DNA of 64,000 nucleotides from Chloroflexota bacterium (GCA_021787595.1 JAJYLQ010000011.1:1-64000); one strand, 5' to 3'. Positions 18,172 through 28,813 are shown, counted from the first letter of the stretch. A program made the numbers and translations. The notes: generated from the letters alone by a model not told the origin.

Positions 18172-19710
18172 ATGAAGAAGATTCTTCAAAGCCAATCCTT
18201 TCCCATCCTCGCTTTACTGGCCGTCAGTCTTGTCATGGGTCTTGTGACTCTCAAAGATTACGGGCAAAGCTGGGACGAGCCGACGATTTACAAATACAGC
18301 GATTACGCGATCAACGCGTATCATTATCTTTTTCGTCCGCAGGGCCTTGCAAGCTTTCCCTTTGACCTGAACTACTATGGCCCGGCTTACTTCATGCTGG
18401 CAAACCTGCTGGCGCGATTCTTGATGATGGTCATTCCATCGTGGACCATCGTCAATGCGTGGCACCTGGTTTATTTCCTGACCTTCCTCGCCGCGGTCTT
18501 GCTTATTTATCTCTTTGCCAAAAGGTGGATGAGCAATGGGGCGGCGTTTGGCGTCGCGCTTTTGTTCCTGACCCAGCCTTTATTGTGGGGGCACGCATTC
18601 ATGAATCCCAAAGATATGCCCTTCCTGACCTTCTTCCTGGCGAGTATCTATCTGGGATTTTGCATGGCGGATGCGCCCGCCGGGTCACGGCGACAAATTA
18701 TCCTGGTTCTCGCAGCCGGGATCATTCTAGGGCTGACGATTTCCATTCGCGCCATCGGTCCGCTTGCCGGATTGTTCGTGTTGATCTACGCGCTGGCAAA
18801 AAATCGTCTGAAGGCAGTTTATTCCACCATCCCTTATTTCTTGCTCGCAGGCCTGGTCGCTTATCTGACATGGCCTTTTCTTTGGAAAGCGCCGCTGGCC
18901 GATTTTCTCAAAAGCGTCCACTACATGTCGCAGTTTCCCTTTACCAAGAACGTTTTATTCCGGGGACAGCGTTACGAAGCCGATAAGTTGCCGCGCTCCT
19001 TCTTCCCAACCATTCTATCTTTGCAGCTCACTGAACCTTTGCTGATTTTGTCGCTGGCGGGTATTGTCATCACGGCTTTATCCCTGCGAAGGAAAGAAAA
19101 TCTGGAAGCCATGCTTCTATTTCTTGGATGGTTTCTTATTCCCGCGACTGCAATCGTGATCTCGAACAGCACGTTGTACGACAACGCACGCCAGCTTTAT
19201 TTCTTGTTCCCGCCGCTTTTCTTCGCCGCCGGTTTTGCTTTGGATTTGGCATTCAAATACATTGAGGCTGCTCCGGCCCGCGCTGCGATTCTAGTGATCA
19301 TGATTTTGCCGGGCGTTTACCCTGCCGTTCGATTGCATCCGTATGAATACGTTTATTACAACAGCTTCATTCGCGGGACGGGCGGCGCATATCGTCAATT
19401 TGAAATGGATTATTGGGGCACGTCCATTCAGGAAGCCATGCAATATCTTGATGCGAACGCGCCGCAGGGAGCCGGGATTTACGCATTCGGTCCCGACCCG
19501 GTGGTCAGCCAGTATGCGCGGCCCGATATGAAAGTCCTGACGTCTGGCGACGACCCTCCGCAAAACAGTTATGATTACGCCGTGATTTTGACGCGTCAGA
19601 ATTTAGACGAACGCAATTGCAAAAAAGCGACGACGGTGTACAGCATCGGACGGCGCGGCGCCACCTTCGCCCTTGTCAAAGAACTTGGCCTTGGAGAACA
19701 ATGCAGGTGA
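18172..19710 (+). CDS. GT39/PMT-like multipass membrane glycosyltransferase
   Basis: Multipass hydrophobic protein with 'LVTLKDYGQSWDEPTIYKY' (acidic first loop) and 'MNPKDMPFLTFFLA'. Confidence 0.7.
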   Translation: MKKILQSQSFPILALLAVSLVMGLVTLKDYGQSWDEPTIYKYSDYAINAYHYLFRPQGLASFPFDLNYYGPAYFMLANLLARFLMMVIPSWTIVNAWHLVYFLTFLAAVLLIYLFAKRWMSNGAAFGVALLFLTQPLLWGHAFMNPKDMPFLTFFLASIYLGFCMADAPAGSRRQIILVLAAGIILGLTISIRAIGPLAGLFVLIYALAKNRLKAVYSTIPYFLLAGLVAYLTWPFLWKAPLADFLKSVHYMSQFPFTKNVLFRGQRYEADKLPRSFFPTILSLQLTEPLLILSLAGIVITALSLRRKENLEAMLLFLGWFLIPATAIVISNSTLYDNARQLYFLFPPLFFAAGFALDLAFKYIEAAPARAAILVIMILPGVYPAVRLHPYEYVYYNSFIRGTGGAYRQFEMDYWGTSIQEAMQYLDANAPQGAGIYAFGPDPVVSQYARPDMKVLTSGDDPPQNSYDYAVILTRQNLDERNCKKATTVYSIGRRGATFALVKELGLGEQCR

Positions 19711-21539
19711 TCACGCTCAACAAAATTCGATCCATCAAACAGTGGCCGATCATCCTGCTCCTCCTCATCGCTCTTTTGATCGCCATTCTCACCCTCACGC
19801 AATACGGCGAGTCGTGGGATGAATTGCAATTCTTCAAATACGCCGATAACGCGCTGAAGTCTTATTCCACGTGGCCGCTGACCGGCACGATTCCACTCAC
19901 CGGCAACACGTACGACAATTATGGTCCCGCGTATGTCATGATTGTCGCGTTGGGTGCGCGCTTCCTCCATCTTTTCCTTCCCTACAACATCTCTGATCTG
20001 CGCCATTTGATTTACTTCATCACCTATCTCGTTTGCACCTGGGCCTTCTATGAACTTTGCAAACGCTGGTTGAGTCAAAACGCCAGCTTTGGCGCGGCTT
20101 TGCTTTTCGCTACACAGCCGCTTTTTTGGGGCCATGCCTTCATCAGCCCGAAGGACATTCCGTTCCTCACCTTCTTTCTTCTTGCCCTTCTTTTGGGATT
20201 GAAGGCTTTTGATTCGCTGGTAACCGTTTCGTTCGATGGGCTTTCTCCGCGCTTCAAGCCGACTCTCCTCGTTCTGACCGCCCTCTGGCTGGCTTCCGTT
20301 TTCGGACTTTATCTTGCCACCCCAACCTTTTCCGCGTGGATCGAGGGCCTTGTCCGCGCCGCGGCCGCGGGAAACACATCGTTTTTCCCATCGTTGATCG
20401 CAAGCCTTGCATCCGGAATCCACAAAGTCAAGCCCGAAGTTTATATCGAAAAATTCTTCGTCTTGTTCTTATGGACTCGCGCCCTCTTCTTTCTTCTCTC
20501 CTCTTTCTTTATCTTCTGGCTTTGGCGCAAAGTCCCTTCCGCCTTCCACGTTCTACTTTCTATTCTGCCCGCCGCCATTTTTCTCGGCGTTGCCACATCC
20601 ATCCGCATCCTCGGTCCGTTTGCGGGGTTGATGGTCGTCGCCTACGCGTTATGGAAATGGAGATGGAAATCCGTCCCGGCGTTGATCGTGTATGGAATCG
20701 CCGCGCTCATTGCGATGTATTTAACATGGCCTTATCTCTGGCCCGATCCAATCGGACACTTCATCGAGAGCGCGCGCGTCATGTCAGAATATCCGTGGCG
20801 CGGACAAGTTTTGTTCGACGGTACTTTTTATTTATCCACGGAAATTCCTCGCTCGTATCTGCCTGTTCTGCTTGGGATTCAGTTAACGGAGCCGGTCTGG
20901 TTTTTGTTCGCGGCTGGTTTGGCGGTGACCGTTTACGGGTCCGTGAAGAAGCGGATCGAGAGCCGCATGTTGCTGATCCTGACTCTCGTCTGGTTCATCC
21001 TTCCGCTCGTCGGATTCATCGTCACGCGTTCGCCGTTATATGATAACTTCCGCCAAGTCTTTTTTATTCTGCCGCCAGTCTTTATGATGGCCGGCGTTTT
21101 GTTCGAGAAGATCAAACGTCCCGCGCTGCAAGCCGCGTTGATCGGGCTTCTTGTATTGCCGGGAATCATCGGCGGCATCAATCTGCATCCGTACGAATAT
21201 ATTTATTACAACCGTTTCATCGGCGGCGTGCATGGCGCGTACCGAAAGTTCGAATTGGATTATTGGGGCACATCTTACCGCGAAGCCGCGGAATGGCTCG
21301 ACAAAAATGCTCCGGCGAACGCGCCGATCTGGGTCGAAGGCCCGACGCATATTTTGGAACTATATGTCCGGCCCGATTTGAAGATTTATTCGACTTACGA
21401 AGCGGCCCGCGCCGATCATTATGATTACGTGGTTGCGACCAGCCGCTATAATCTCGACCTGACTTCGTATCCGAACGCCAACGTGGTCTACACGATCACG
21501 CGCGATGACGCGGTGTTGACTGTGATCAAACAACCTTGA
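19701..21539 (+). CDS. GT39/PMT-like multipass membrane glycosyltransferase (paralogue)
   Basis: 'LTLTQYGESWDELQFFKY' and 'GHAFISPKDIPFLTFFL', similar to the preceding gene; internal ATG overlaps the preceding stop. Confidence 0.7.
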   Translation: MQVITLNKIRSIKQWPIILLLLIALLIAILTLTQYGESWDELQFFKYADNALKSYSTWPLTGTIPLTGNTYDNYGPAYVMIVALGARFLHLFLPYNISDLRHLIYFITYLVCTWAFYELCKRWLSQNASFGAALLFATQPLFWGHAFISPKDIPFLTFFLLALLLGLKAFDSLVTVSFDGLSPRFKPTLLVLTALWLASVFGLYLATPTFSAWIEGLVRAAAAGNTSFFPSLIASLASGIHKVKPEVYIEKFFVLFLWTRALFFLLSSFFIFWLWRKVPSAFHVLLSILPAAIFLGVATSIRILGPFAGLMVVAYALWKWRWKSVPALIVYGIAALIAMYLTWPYLWPDPIGHFIESARVMSEYPWRGQVLFDGTFYLSTEIPRSYLPVLLGIQLTEPVWFLFAAGLAVTVYGSVKKRIESRMLLILTLVWFILPLVGFIVTRSPLYDNFRQVFFILPPVFMMAGVLFEKIKRPALQAALIGLLVLPGIIGGINLHPYEYIYYNRFIGGVHGAYRKFELDYWGTSYREAAEWLDKNAPANAPIWVEGPTHILELYVRPDLKIYSTYEAARADHYDYVVATSRYNLDLTSYPNANVVYTITRDDAVLTVIKQP

Positions 21540-21575
21540 TTTATTTTTGCGCGAATTAGCAGATAAAGGAAACCA

Positions 21576-23435
21576 ATGAACGATTTATTGGAACGGCTTA
21601 TAAAAGAAACTTTGCTCGCCGACGGCGCGATGGGAACCATGCTCCACAGCCGCGGCATCGGCTTTGACAAATGCTTCGATGAACTCAATCTCACCAATCC
21701 TGCCGCTGTGGCCGACGTTCACCGCGAATATATCGAGTCCGGCTCGCAGGTCATTTTGACAAATACGTTCGGCGCGAACCGATTCAAATTGAGCAAGCAC
21801 GGACTTGAAAAGCAAACGATCGAGATCAACAAGGCCGGTGTCGAACTTGCCAAACGCGTCGTCGCGGCATCGTTCAAGAATGTTTTGATCGCAGGCGATG
21901 TCGGTCCGCTGGGTGTGCGCCTCGCGCCGTTCGGACGCGTCCAACCCGAGCAGGCGCGCGCCGCCTTCTCGGAACAGATCAACGCGCTTTGCGAGGCAGG
22001 CGCAGACTTGATCGTCATCGAGACCATGGCTGACCTGCATGAGATCCGCGAGGCGATAAAGGCCAAGAAGGAAACTTGCACCCTGCCGGTGGTCGCGTCG
22101 GTGACTTTCACGCGCGATGATCGCACAGTATTGGGCGATGATCCCGTCAAGGTGGCGTGCACACTTAAAGAGGCTGGAGCCGATGTGATCGGCGTCAATT
22201 GTTCCGGCGGCCCGGCTCAACTCCTGCGTATTCTGAAACAAATGCATCAGGCCGTGCCCGATGGAAAGTTTTGGGTCAAGCCGAACGCGGGCTGGCCCGA
22301 ACAAGTCGGCGGGCGGATCATGTATCCGGCAGACCCCGATTACTTCGGCGATTACGCGCTTTCGTTTCGCGAGGCAGGCGCGCACATCGTCGGCGGATGC
22401 TGCGGCACAACTCCGCAGCACATCGCGGCCATGAGAAAAGCGCTCGATACCGCGCCGCAAATCAATCCATCGCATATCACGATGATGCCCGCCGATGAAA
22501 TCGTCGAAGCTGCACAGGAACAACCGACTCAACTGGCGCAAAAACTTGCGGATGGGAAATTTGTGATTTCGGCCGAGATGGATCCGCCGCGCGGACTTTC
22601 GACACATAAATTGATCGCGGGCGCATCGCTCCTGACCGAGGCCGGCGCGGACGTAATCAACATCGCCGACAGCCCGATGGCGCGCATGAGAATGTCTGCG
22701 TGGGCAGTCTGCGATGTGGTCCAGCGCCGCGTGAATGCGGAGACGACGCTTCACTTCCCGACCCGCGGCCGGAATCTGCTTCGAGTGCAGGGCGACCTGC
22801 TCGCGGCACACGCGCTCGGCATCCGAAACGTGTTCGTCATCATGGGCGATCCAACCGCCATTGGGGATTATCCCGAAGCGACGGACAATTATGATCTTGT
22901 ACCTTCGGGCTTGATCAAACTTATCAAGCAGGGATTCAACGCCGGCGTGGATCACTCCGGGACGAGCATTGGCCAGCCGACCAATTTCTTCGTCGGCGCG
23001 GCACTGAATCTCTGTCCGCCTGATCCCGATCACGAGATCAAGAATCTCCGCCGCAAGGTCCGGGCTGGAGCCGATTTCTTCATCACCCAGCCAATCTATC
23101 ACGCGGAAGACGGGAAAAAATTCTTGGCGAAAAATGAATCGCAGCACGGGCCGCTTGATCGTCCGGTGCTGATCGGTGTTCTTCCATTGGTCAGTTTGAA
23201 GCACGCCAACTTTTTGAATCACGAAGTGCCCGGCATTTCCATCCCGGATGAAATCGTCGAACGAATGGAAAAAGCAGGCGATCATGCCGCAGAGGAGGGC
23301 GTGCGGATCGCGGTAGAATTGATTGAGCAGATCAAGCCGTGGGCGCAGGGCGTTTACATCATGCCGCAGTTCAGCCGCTTCGACCTGATCGCGGAGATCA
23401 TCGAGAAAGTGAAACAGCCAGAGAGCGCCGCATGA
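21576..23435 (+). CDS. bifunctional homocysteine S-methyltransferase / 5,10-methylenetetrahydrofolate reductase
   Basis: N-terminal 'LLADGAMGTMLHSRGI..VGGCCGTTPQHIAAM', C-terminal MTHFR 'FVISAEMDPPRGLS..FFITQPIYHAEDGKKFL..'. Confidence 0.93.
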   Translation: MNDLLERLIKETLLADGAMGTMLHSRGIGFDKCFDELNLTNPAAVADVHREYIESGSQVILTNTFGANRFKLSKHGLEKQTIEINKAGVELAKRVVAASFKNVLIAGDVGPLGVRLAPFGRVQPEQARAAFSEQINALCEAGADLIVIETMADLHEIREAIKAKKETCTLPVVASVTFTRDDRTVLGDDPVKVACTLKEAGADVIGVNCSGGPAQLLRILKQMHQAVPDGKFWVKPNAGWPEQVGGRIMYPADPDYFGDYALSFREAGAHIVGGCCGTTPQHIAAMRKALDTAPQINPSHITMMPADEIVEAAQEQPTQLAQKLADGKFVISAEMDPPRGLSTHKLIAGASLLTEAGADVINIADSPMARMRMSAWAVCDVVQRRVNAETTLHFPTRGRNLLRVQGDLLAAHALGIRNVFVIMGDPTAIGDYPEATDNYDLVPSGLIKLIKQGFNAGVDHSGTSIGQPTNFFVGAALNLCPPDPDHEIKNLRRKVRAGADFFITQPIYHAEDGKKFLAKNESQHGPLDRPVLIGVLPLVSLKHANFLNHEVPGISIPDEIVERMEKAGDHAAEEGVRIAVELIEQIKPWAQGVYIMPQFSRFDLIAEIIEKVKQPESAA

Positions 23436-23857
23436 CAATAAAATGGCTGCAGCGAGGCCTGCTCGCGTTGATCGTCGTGGTGAGCCTTTATGCAAGCATC
23501 CAAAATTTGATCGCCACGAAAGACCTTGGCAGTCTGACCGATGACCCGGTGGCGGATTTTTCCAAACGCTTCGATCCATTGAAAGCAAAACTTCCATTCA
23601 AAGTTGGAACGGTCGGATATATTTCTGACTCGAGCGTTCCCGGAATCAAATACGACGCGGCCAATGACGAGGGGGAATATACGCTGACGCAATACGTGAT
23701 GTCGCCGATCGTGATCGTCAAAGGCACAAATCAGGAATGGGATATTGCTTTGCTGACTCCAGCAGCTTATAAAGTTTGGAGCCAATCGAACAACGGCCAA
23801 TTCGAAGTGTTTCCTTTCAAGGGAAATTTATATCTCCTGCGCAGGTTGAGCAAATGA
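23432..23857 (+). CDS. hypothetical membrane-anchored protein
   Basis: ORF from an internal ATG overlapping the preceding stop; N-terminal TM segment. Confidence 0.6.
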   Translation: MTIKWLQRGLLALIVVVSLYASIQNLIATKDLGSLTDDPVADFSKRFDPLKAKLPFKVGTVGYISDSSVPGIKYDAANDEGEYTLTQYVMSPIVIVKGTNQEWDIALLTPAAYKVWSQSNNGQFEVFPFKGNLYLLRRLSK

Positions 23858-23873
23858 CGTCAAATCGTTTTAT

Positions 23874-24011
23874 GTCATTGCGCGTGGCGCTTCAGCGCCA
23901 CGCGACATCGTACTCGAAGAGTAAGCAATCTCTTCCCGGAGATTGTGAGGAGATTGCCGCACTGAGAGAACGTAGTGCTTCGGCACTCGCTTCGCTCGGC
24001 CTCGCAATGAC
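23874..24011. repeat. MITE-like interspersed repeat (GTCATTGCG...CTCGCAATGAC)
   Basis: Same terminal inverted repeats as at 12374 and 39182 but a different interior (GTGGCGCTTCAGCGCCAC hairpin). Confidence 0.8.
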
Positions 24012-24032
24012 ATGTGAAAGGTGGTTGAGCAG

Positions 24033-25547
24033 ATGAGTCTGTTGAGTCCAACTGTCTTTATCCTGCCAACCCTAATCGGCGCATTGCTCCTGCATTTGGT
24101 TTGGTCCGAAAGACAATTATCGCTTTTATTCTTTAAGGTATTCTTGGGAATCGGAATTGGCCTTGGCATTTCGTCTTTGTTGTATTTACTTTACATGCTT
24201 TTGTTCGCCGGACAACATTGGTTTATTTTTGTCCAAATTGCCATCGCCATGGGTTTGCTGATTGCTGTTATTTGGGTCGAACGCAAACGCGGCGGACTTT
24301 ACCTTCCGCGATGGAATTTGACTCGCATTCAAAATATTTTCCTTGGTATCGCCCTCGTCATTTTTGTTGTTTCCTCGTTGAGTACGGTCAGTTATCTTTT
24401 GCGAAGAAAGCAAGGCGACTGGGACGCGTGGATGATGTACAACCGCTCCGCCCTTTTTGCGTATCGCGGTCAATCGAACTGGATGGCCGCGTCCTTCTCA
24501 CGCCAGATGGACCCGATCTTCCATCCCGATTATCCTTTGCTGCTGGCCATGAACACCGCCTGGGGCTGGGACACAGTTGGCGGCGAAACGCCGCGCATCC
24601 CGATGACGCAGAGCGCGCTGTTCGCAATTGCCTGCGTTGGAATTCTGGTCAGCGCGCTGGCCTCGACCAAATCGCCCGGCCAGGCGGCGCTCGGGCTGAT
24701 CATTTTGTGGGGCACGCCGACGCTGGTCAATGAAGGCGCGCGCGAAATGGCAGATCTGCCGCTGGCATTTTTCATTCTCGCAACCGGCATTTTGATTTAT
24801 TTTTATGTGATCCATAAAAAACCGGCATTGATCGCGCTGGCGGGTCTGACCGCCGGTCTCGCGGCATGGACAAAAAACGAGGGCAGTCTGTTCGTAATCT
24901 CCGCGGGGGTTGCGCTGGCCGCGGCATTTTTATTTGAGCATGCAGTTGCCGCAAAGACACAAAATCACGAAAATACTAAAAATGAAAACTTCGCGACTTC
25001 GCGTCTCCGCGATTTGGCGGTGAAATTTTGGAACAATTCTTTGCGCATTTTGCTTCTTTACGCGCTTGGGCTTGCTTTTCCATTTGCGGTTGTAATCGGC
25101 TTCAAACTTTTCCTCGCGCCTCCCAGTGATGTTCTGAGCAATGGGCCAACGCGTTCGATCCAGCAAATTCTCGAATTGCCGCGCCATCTGGAAATCCTCC
25201 AATTTCTCGGACGCGAGTTGTTTTACTTCGGCGGCTGGACAAGTCTGATTGGCGTCATTCCCATCTTGATTATTTATCTTCTGTTCTTTCGTTTGCCAAT
25301 CAACCAGGATTTGCGCCCGGCTTTCATTGCCGGAATTACAATGATCGCTGTTCAACTTCTTGGTGATTATGGCGTTTACTTGATTACGCCGTATGATTTG
25401 ACCTGGCATCTTTCCTATTCCATCGAGCGGATCGTTTTGCAGATATTTCCCTTGATCGTATTTCTGATTCTGTGTACCAGCAAAACACCGGAATCCATCT
25501 TCGGCGGAGAATCGGTAAAATTATCTACAGAGAATAAAATTGCTTGA
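24033..25547 (+). CDS. multipass membrane protein, glycosyltransferase-like
   Basis: About 12 predicted TM segments with 'KQGDWDAWMMYNRSALFAYRG'; internal ATG start. Confidence 0.6.
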   Translation: MSLLSPTVFILPTLIGALLLHLVWSERQLSLLFFKVFLGIGIGLGISSLLYLLYMLLFAGQHWFIFVQIAIAMGLLIAVIWVERKRGGLYLPRWNLTRIQNIFLGIALVIFVVSSLSTVSYLLRRKQGDWDAWMMYNRSALFAYRGQSNWMAASFSRQMDPIFHPDYPLLLAMNTAWGWDTVGGETPRIPMTQSALFAIACVGILVSALASTKSPGQAALGLIILWGTPTLVNEGAREMADLPLAFFILATGILIYFYVIHKKPALIALAGLTAGLAAWTKNEGSLFVISAGVALAAAFLFEHAVAAKTQNHENTKNENFATSRLRDLAVKFWNNSLRILLLYALGLAFPFAVVIGFKLFLAPPSDVLSNGPTRSIQQILELPRHLEILQFLGRELFYFGGWTSLIGVIPILIIYLLFFRLPINQDLRPAFIAGITMIAVQLLGDYGVYLITPYDLTWHLSYSIERIVLQIFPLIVFLILCTSKTPESIFGGESVKLSTENKIA

Positions 25548-25580
25548 TCCGCAAAATCTGCGGAGGAATCGGAACAAACC

Positions 25581-26345
25581 ATGTTGCTCACCATTGATGT
25601 GGGAAACACCAATTTGACTCTCGGCCTTTACGAAGCCAATCAACTCGGACCGCACTGGCGGCTCGCCACCGACCATGATCGGATGCCGGACGAATACGGC
25701 CTGCAATTTCTTGGACTGCTCGAACACGTTGGCGAGTCGGCCAATGACTTGACCGGCATCAGCCTCGCCTCGGTTGTGCCGCAATTAACGCAGCGAGTCC
25801 TCCAGGCCTGCCGCGAATATTTGAAACAGGAGCCGCTCGTTGTGGATACCGGCGTCAAGACCGGCATTCGGATTCGTTATGAAGATCCCAAAGCGGTCGG
25901 CGCGGACCGCGTCGCCGACGCGGTGGCGGTGATGAATCTGTACGGCGGTCCGGCCTGCATCGTGGACTTTGGCACGGCCACCACCTTCAACGCGCTGACC
26001 AAAGACGGCGATTATCTCGGCGGCGCAATCACCGCGGGGATCAACCTCGCCGCAGACGCGCTCTTCACGCACGCCGCCAAACTCCAGCGCATTGACTTGC
26101 AGCGCCCGCCGTCGGTCATCGGGCGGAACACCGTCCACGCCATGCAATCGGGACTCCTCTTCGGGTACGTGAGCATGGCCGAGGGAATGGTCGCCCGCTT
26201 CCGGTCCGAGTTGGGAAGCGACATGAAAGTCATTGCCACCGGCGGCCTTGCTGGAATCATCGCACAGGAAACCAAAGTCATTGATATCCACGCGCCGTGG
26301 CTCACGCTCGACGGCCTGCGGTTCATCTGGGAACTCAACCGTTAG
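25581..26345 (+). CDS. coaX: type III pantothenate kinase
   Basis: 'MLLTIDVGNTNLTLGLYE', 'GADRVADAVAVMNLYGGPACIVDFGTATTFNAL' and 'GAITAGINLAADALFTHAAKL'. Confidence 0.97.
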   Translation: MLLTIDVGNTNLTLGLYEANQLGPHWRLATDHDRMPDEYGLQFLGLLEHVGESANDLTGISLASVVPQLTQRVLQACREYLKQEPLVVDTGVKTGIRIRYEDPKAVGADRVADAVAVMNLYGGPACIVDFGTATTFNALTKDGDYLGGAITAGINLAADALFTHAAKLQRIDLQRPPSVIGRNTVHAMQSGLLFGYVSMAEGMVARFRSELGSDMKVIATGGLAGIIAQETKVIDIHAPWLTLDGLRFIWELNR

Positions 26346-26415
26346 AATTCGATAAGCAGATTTCTTCGACACGCGGATTGGGGATACAATCGCCATTCGT
26401 GTTTTCAGGAGACAA

Positions 26416-27435
26416 ATGAATCGTCGTGTTTTGATTTTTATTTTGCTGGCGTCCGCGCTGATGGCCGGATGCGGCGTCAACGTTTTTGCCGCGCCCGTGC
26501 CGGCTGCCACGCAGACGGAAACGCCGCTTCCCCCGACCGAAACGGCCACCGCGTTGCCGACCTTCGCGGTCACTCCCGACACCGCAACGCCATCGCTCAC
26601 GCCAACGCCGACATGGGTGGCGCAGGGCCCGGATCATGTTCTCGTGCCGATCCTGATGTATCATCACATCGCAGTCTCGCCGGTTGACAGCATCTTCTAC
26701 GTTCCGCCCGACAAGTTCGAAGCGCAGATCAAGCTTCTTCGCGATTGGAATTACACATCCATCACAACGTCCATGCTGGCGCAGGCCATCACGCAAGGCG
26801 CGTCCCTCCCGCCGCGCCCTGTCATCATCACATTCGATGACAGCTGGGGAAGTCAATATACCCATGCTTTTCCCATCATGAAGAAGTATGGATTCACCGG
26901 CGTGCTTTATACGGTGGTTTCTTATATCAACAAACCCAGCGGCTTGCCTGCCGATCCCAATTACCTGACGACGGCCCAGCTCAAAGAAATGGCCTCGGCC
27001 GGCTGGGAAATTGGTAGCCACACCGAGACGCATCCCGATTTGCTGGCGGACGCCACAGCCTTGCGCTATGAAATCGTCCAATCCCGCAAGGATTTGCAGA
27101 CCTTGCTCGGCGTTCCGGTATTGACCTTTGCGTACCCGTTCGGCGATGCGGGCAGCGCCGCCGTGGATTACGTTCATTTTGCCGGATACATCGCCGCGAT
27201 GGGAGCCACCGGTTTTGCCGCCGATCAGGGCAGGGGGAATCTGTTTGTGCTGCAGCGGGAGGAAATCCGAGGCACGGAAGATGTAAAGAGCTTTATCCGC
27301 TTCCTGCCGTGGCTGGGCGATCCATCCTTCCTGCCCACGGATACGCCCACGCCCACGCCGACAGCCTCGCGCACACCTGTGCCAACCTACACTCAATATC
27401 CAACGCGGACTCCGAAGACAACACCAACGCCATAA
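26416..27435 (+). CDS. polysaccharide deacetylase (NodB-like) lipoprotein
   Basis: Lipobox 'LMAGCG', 'VLVPILMYHHIA', 'RPVIITFDDSWGSQYTHAFPIMKKYGF', 'IGSHTETHPDL' and 'TFAYPFGD'; Thr/Pro-rich tails. Confidence 0.93.
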   Translation: MNRRVLIFILLASALMAGCGVNVFAAPVPAATQTETPLPPTETATALPTFAVTPDTATPSLTPTPTWVAQGPDHVLVPILMYHHIAVSPVDSIFYVPPDKFEAQIKLLRDWNYTSITTSMLAQAITQGASLPPRPVIITFDDSWGSQYTHAFPIMKKYGFTGVLYTVVSYINKPSGLPADPNYLTTAQLKEMASAGWEIGSHTETHPDLLADATALRYEIVQSRKDLQTLLGVPVLTFAYPFGDAGSAAVDYVHFAGYIAAMGATGFAADQGRGNLFVLQREEIRGTEDVKSFIRFLPWLGDPSFLPTDTPTPTPTASRTPVPTYTQYPTRTPKTTPTP

Positions 27436-27511
27436 CTTCCGGGACAAGCCCGCAAAGGTAGCCGGAACAAAGTTAACCGCTGGGGAGTCTTACGGAAGAA
27501 AGGAGATTCCT

Positions 27512-27973
27512 ATGTTTATTAAATATGTCCTCGCGGTATCTCTTCTCATGCTTGCGGCTTGCGCTCCCGTGCCGGGCCAGGCGGTCATATTTGCATCAAC
27601 AACAAATCCATCGGCTATACCGACATTGACAGCGGCGCCGATATCAACGCCCGTGCCCAACTCAACAGGCGATAGCGGCATCTATGGACAGGTCACCGTT
27701 GGCCCAACGTGCCCGGTGCAGCGGATCAATGATCCGTGTCCCGATAAACCGTACCAGGCCACCCTTACCGTTTTGACAACCACAGATCGCAGCAAAGTTA
27801 TACAATTCCAGACCGACGCAAACGGAAACTTCCGCGTTGCGTTGGCCGCCGGGGAATATATCCTGCACCCGGAATCGCCCGGCTTCCTGCCGCGCGGACA
27901 CGACCAAAACTTCACTGTCCCTCCGCATGAATTTGTCCAGTTGAATGTAAGTTATGACAGTGGAATCCGGTGA
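27512..27973 (+). CDS. putative lipoprotein
   Basis: 'LLMLAACAPVPG' lipobox; secreted domain 'GIYGQVTVGPTCPVQRINDPCPDKPYQATLTVL..'. Confidence 0.7.
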   Translation: MFIKYVLAVSLLMLAACAPVPGQAVIFASTTNPSAIPTLTAAPISTPVPNSTGDSGIYGQVTVGPTCPVQRINDPCPDKPYQATLTVLTTTDRSKVIQFQTDANGNFRVALAAGEYILHPESPGFLPRGHDQNFTVPPHEFVQLNVSYDSGIR

Positions 27974-28014
27974 CCGTCGAACCTTTTGATGAAATCGCAA
28001 CGACTAATTAAAGG

Positions 28015-28770
28015 ATGGATAGCGCAGTCTCAAAAACACGGGCCACTCTAATTCGCAAACTGCTGCGGCAGCATGGAGCAATCAGAGTAACGATAGGCGT
28101 CACTCTGACCGTCATGTTGTGTTCCCTCGTCATTACAACTGTCCTTGACTTCGTCATCGAACACGAAATCTCGATGTATGCCACTGCGTTGTCCATAGGG
28201 ATTCCGCTCATCCTGGCGCCGGGCTTCGAGTATCGCTCGTTCCGCCTGCTGGAAGAATTGGATGGGGCCGAGCAAAGACTCAGAGTTCTGGCGACTACCG
28301 ATGATCTGACCGGCTCCTACAACCGCAGACATTTCATCGAGCTGGCAAACACGGAGCTGGCCCGCATCGAGAGATACGGCGGCGGGCTTTCGCTCGCCAT
28401 CCTCGATTTCGACAACTTCAAGGCGGTCAATGACCATTACGGGCATCTGGCCGGTGACCAGGCATTGGTGCTGGTCAGCAATATTTGCCGCGCCAACATC
28501 CGTGAAACGGACATCTTTGCCAGGTACGGCGGCGACGAATTCGTCATGTTGTTCCCGGAAACCGATGAAGCGCAGGCCCGCGAATGTCTCCAAAGGATTC
28601 TTCTTCGTTTGGAGGAAGTGGAGATCAGCTGCGCGGTGAAAGTTCACCCGCGGGTCAGCATCGGGCTGTTTACCTTCAACACAGCCGCAAGCACGCTGGA
28701 TGAGTTGCTATACAAAGCGGATATTGCTCTCTACCGCGCCAAACAAACCGGCGGCAACAAAATCATCTAA
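28015..28770 (+). CDS. membrane GGDEF diguanylate cyclase
   Basis: Two TM segments; 'LTGSYNRRHFIELAN', I-site-like RETD, 'ARYGGDEFVMLFPETDE'. Confidence 0.93.
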   Translation: MDSAVSKTRATLIRKLLRQHGAIRVTIGVTLTVMLCSLVITTVLDFVIEHEISMYATALSIGIPLILAPGFEYRSFRLLEELDGAEQRLRVLATTDDLTGSYNRRHFIELANTELARIERYGGGLSLAILDFDNFKAVNDHYGHLAGDQALVLVSNICRANIRETDIFARYGGDEFVMLFPETDEAQARECLQRILLRLEEVEISCAVKVHPRVSIGLFTFNTAASTLDELLYKADIALYRAKQTGGNKII

Positions 28771-28777
28771 GCGGCAC

Positions 28778-28807
28778 TTGACATTCAAATCTTTTTGCAG
28801 ATAATTA
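28778..28807 (+). promoter_or_regulatory. sigma70-like promoter of the T-box/pheS transcript
   Basis: TTGACA (28778), 17-18-nt spacer, TAATTA/ATAATT near 28801. Confidence 0.6.
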
Positions 28808-28813
28808 CAGCAA

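Noticed and set aside
21585-23597. 670 aa ORF on the minus strand
   Set aside because: Fully antisense to the strongly supported homocysteine methyltransferase/MTHFR gene; composition (Arg/His/Asp-rich) is typical of shadow ORFs in GC-rich codon-biased DNA.
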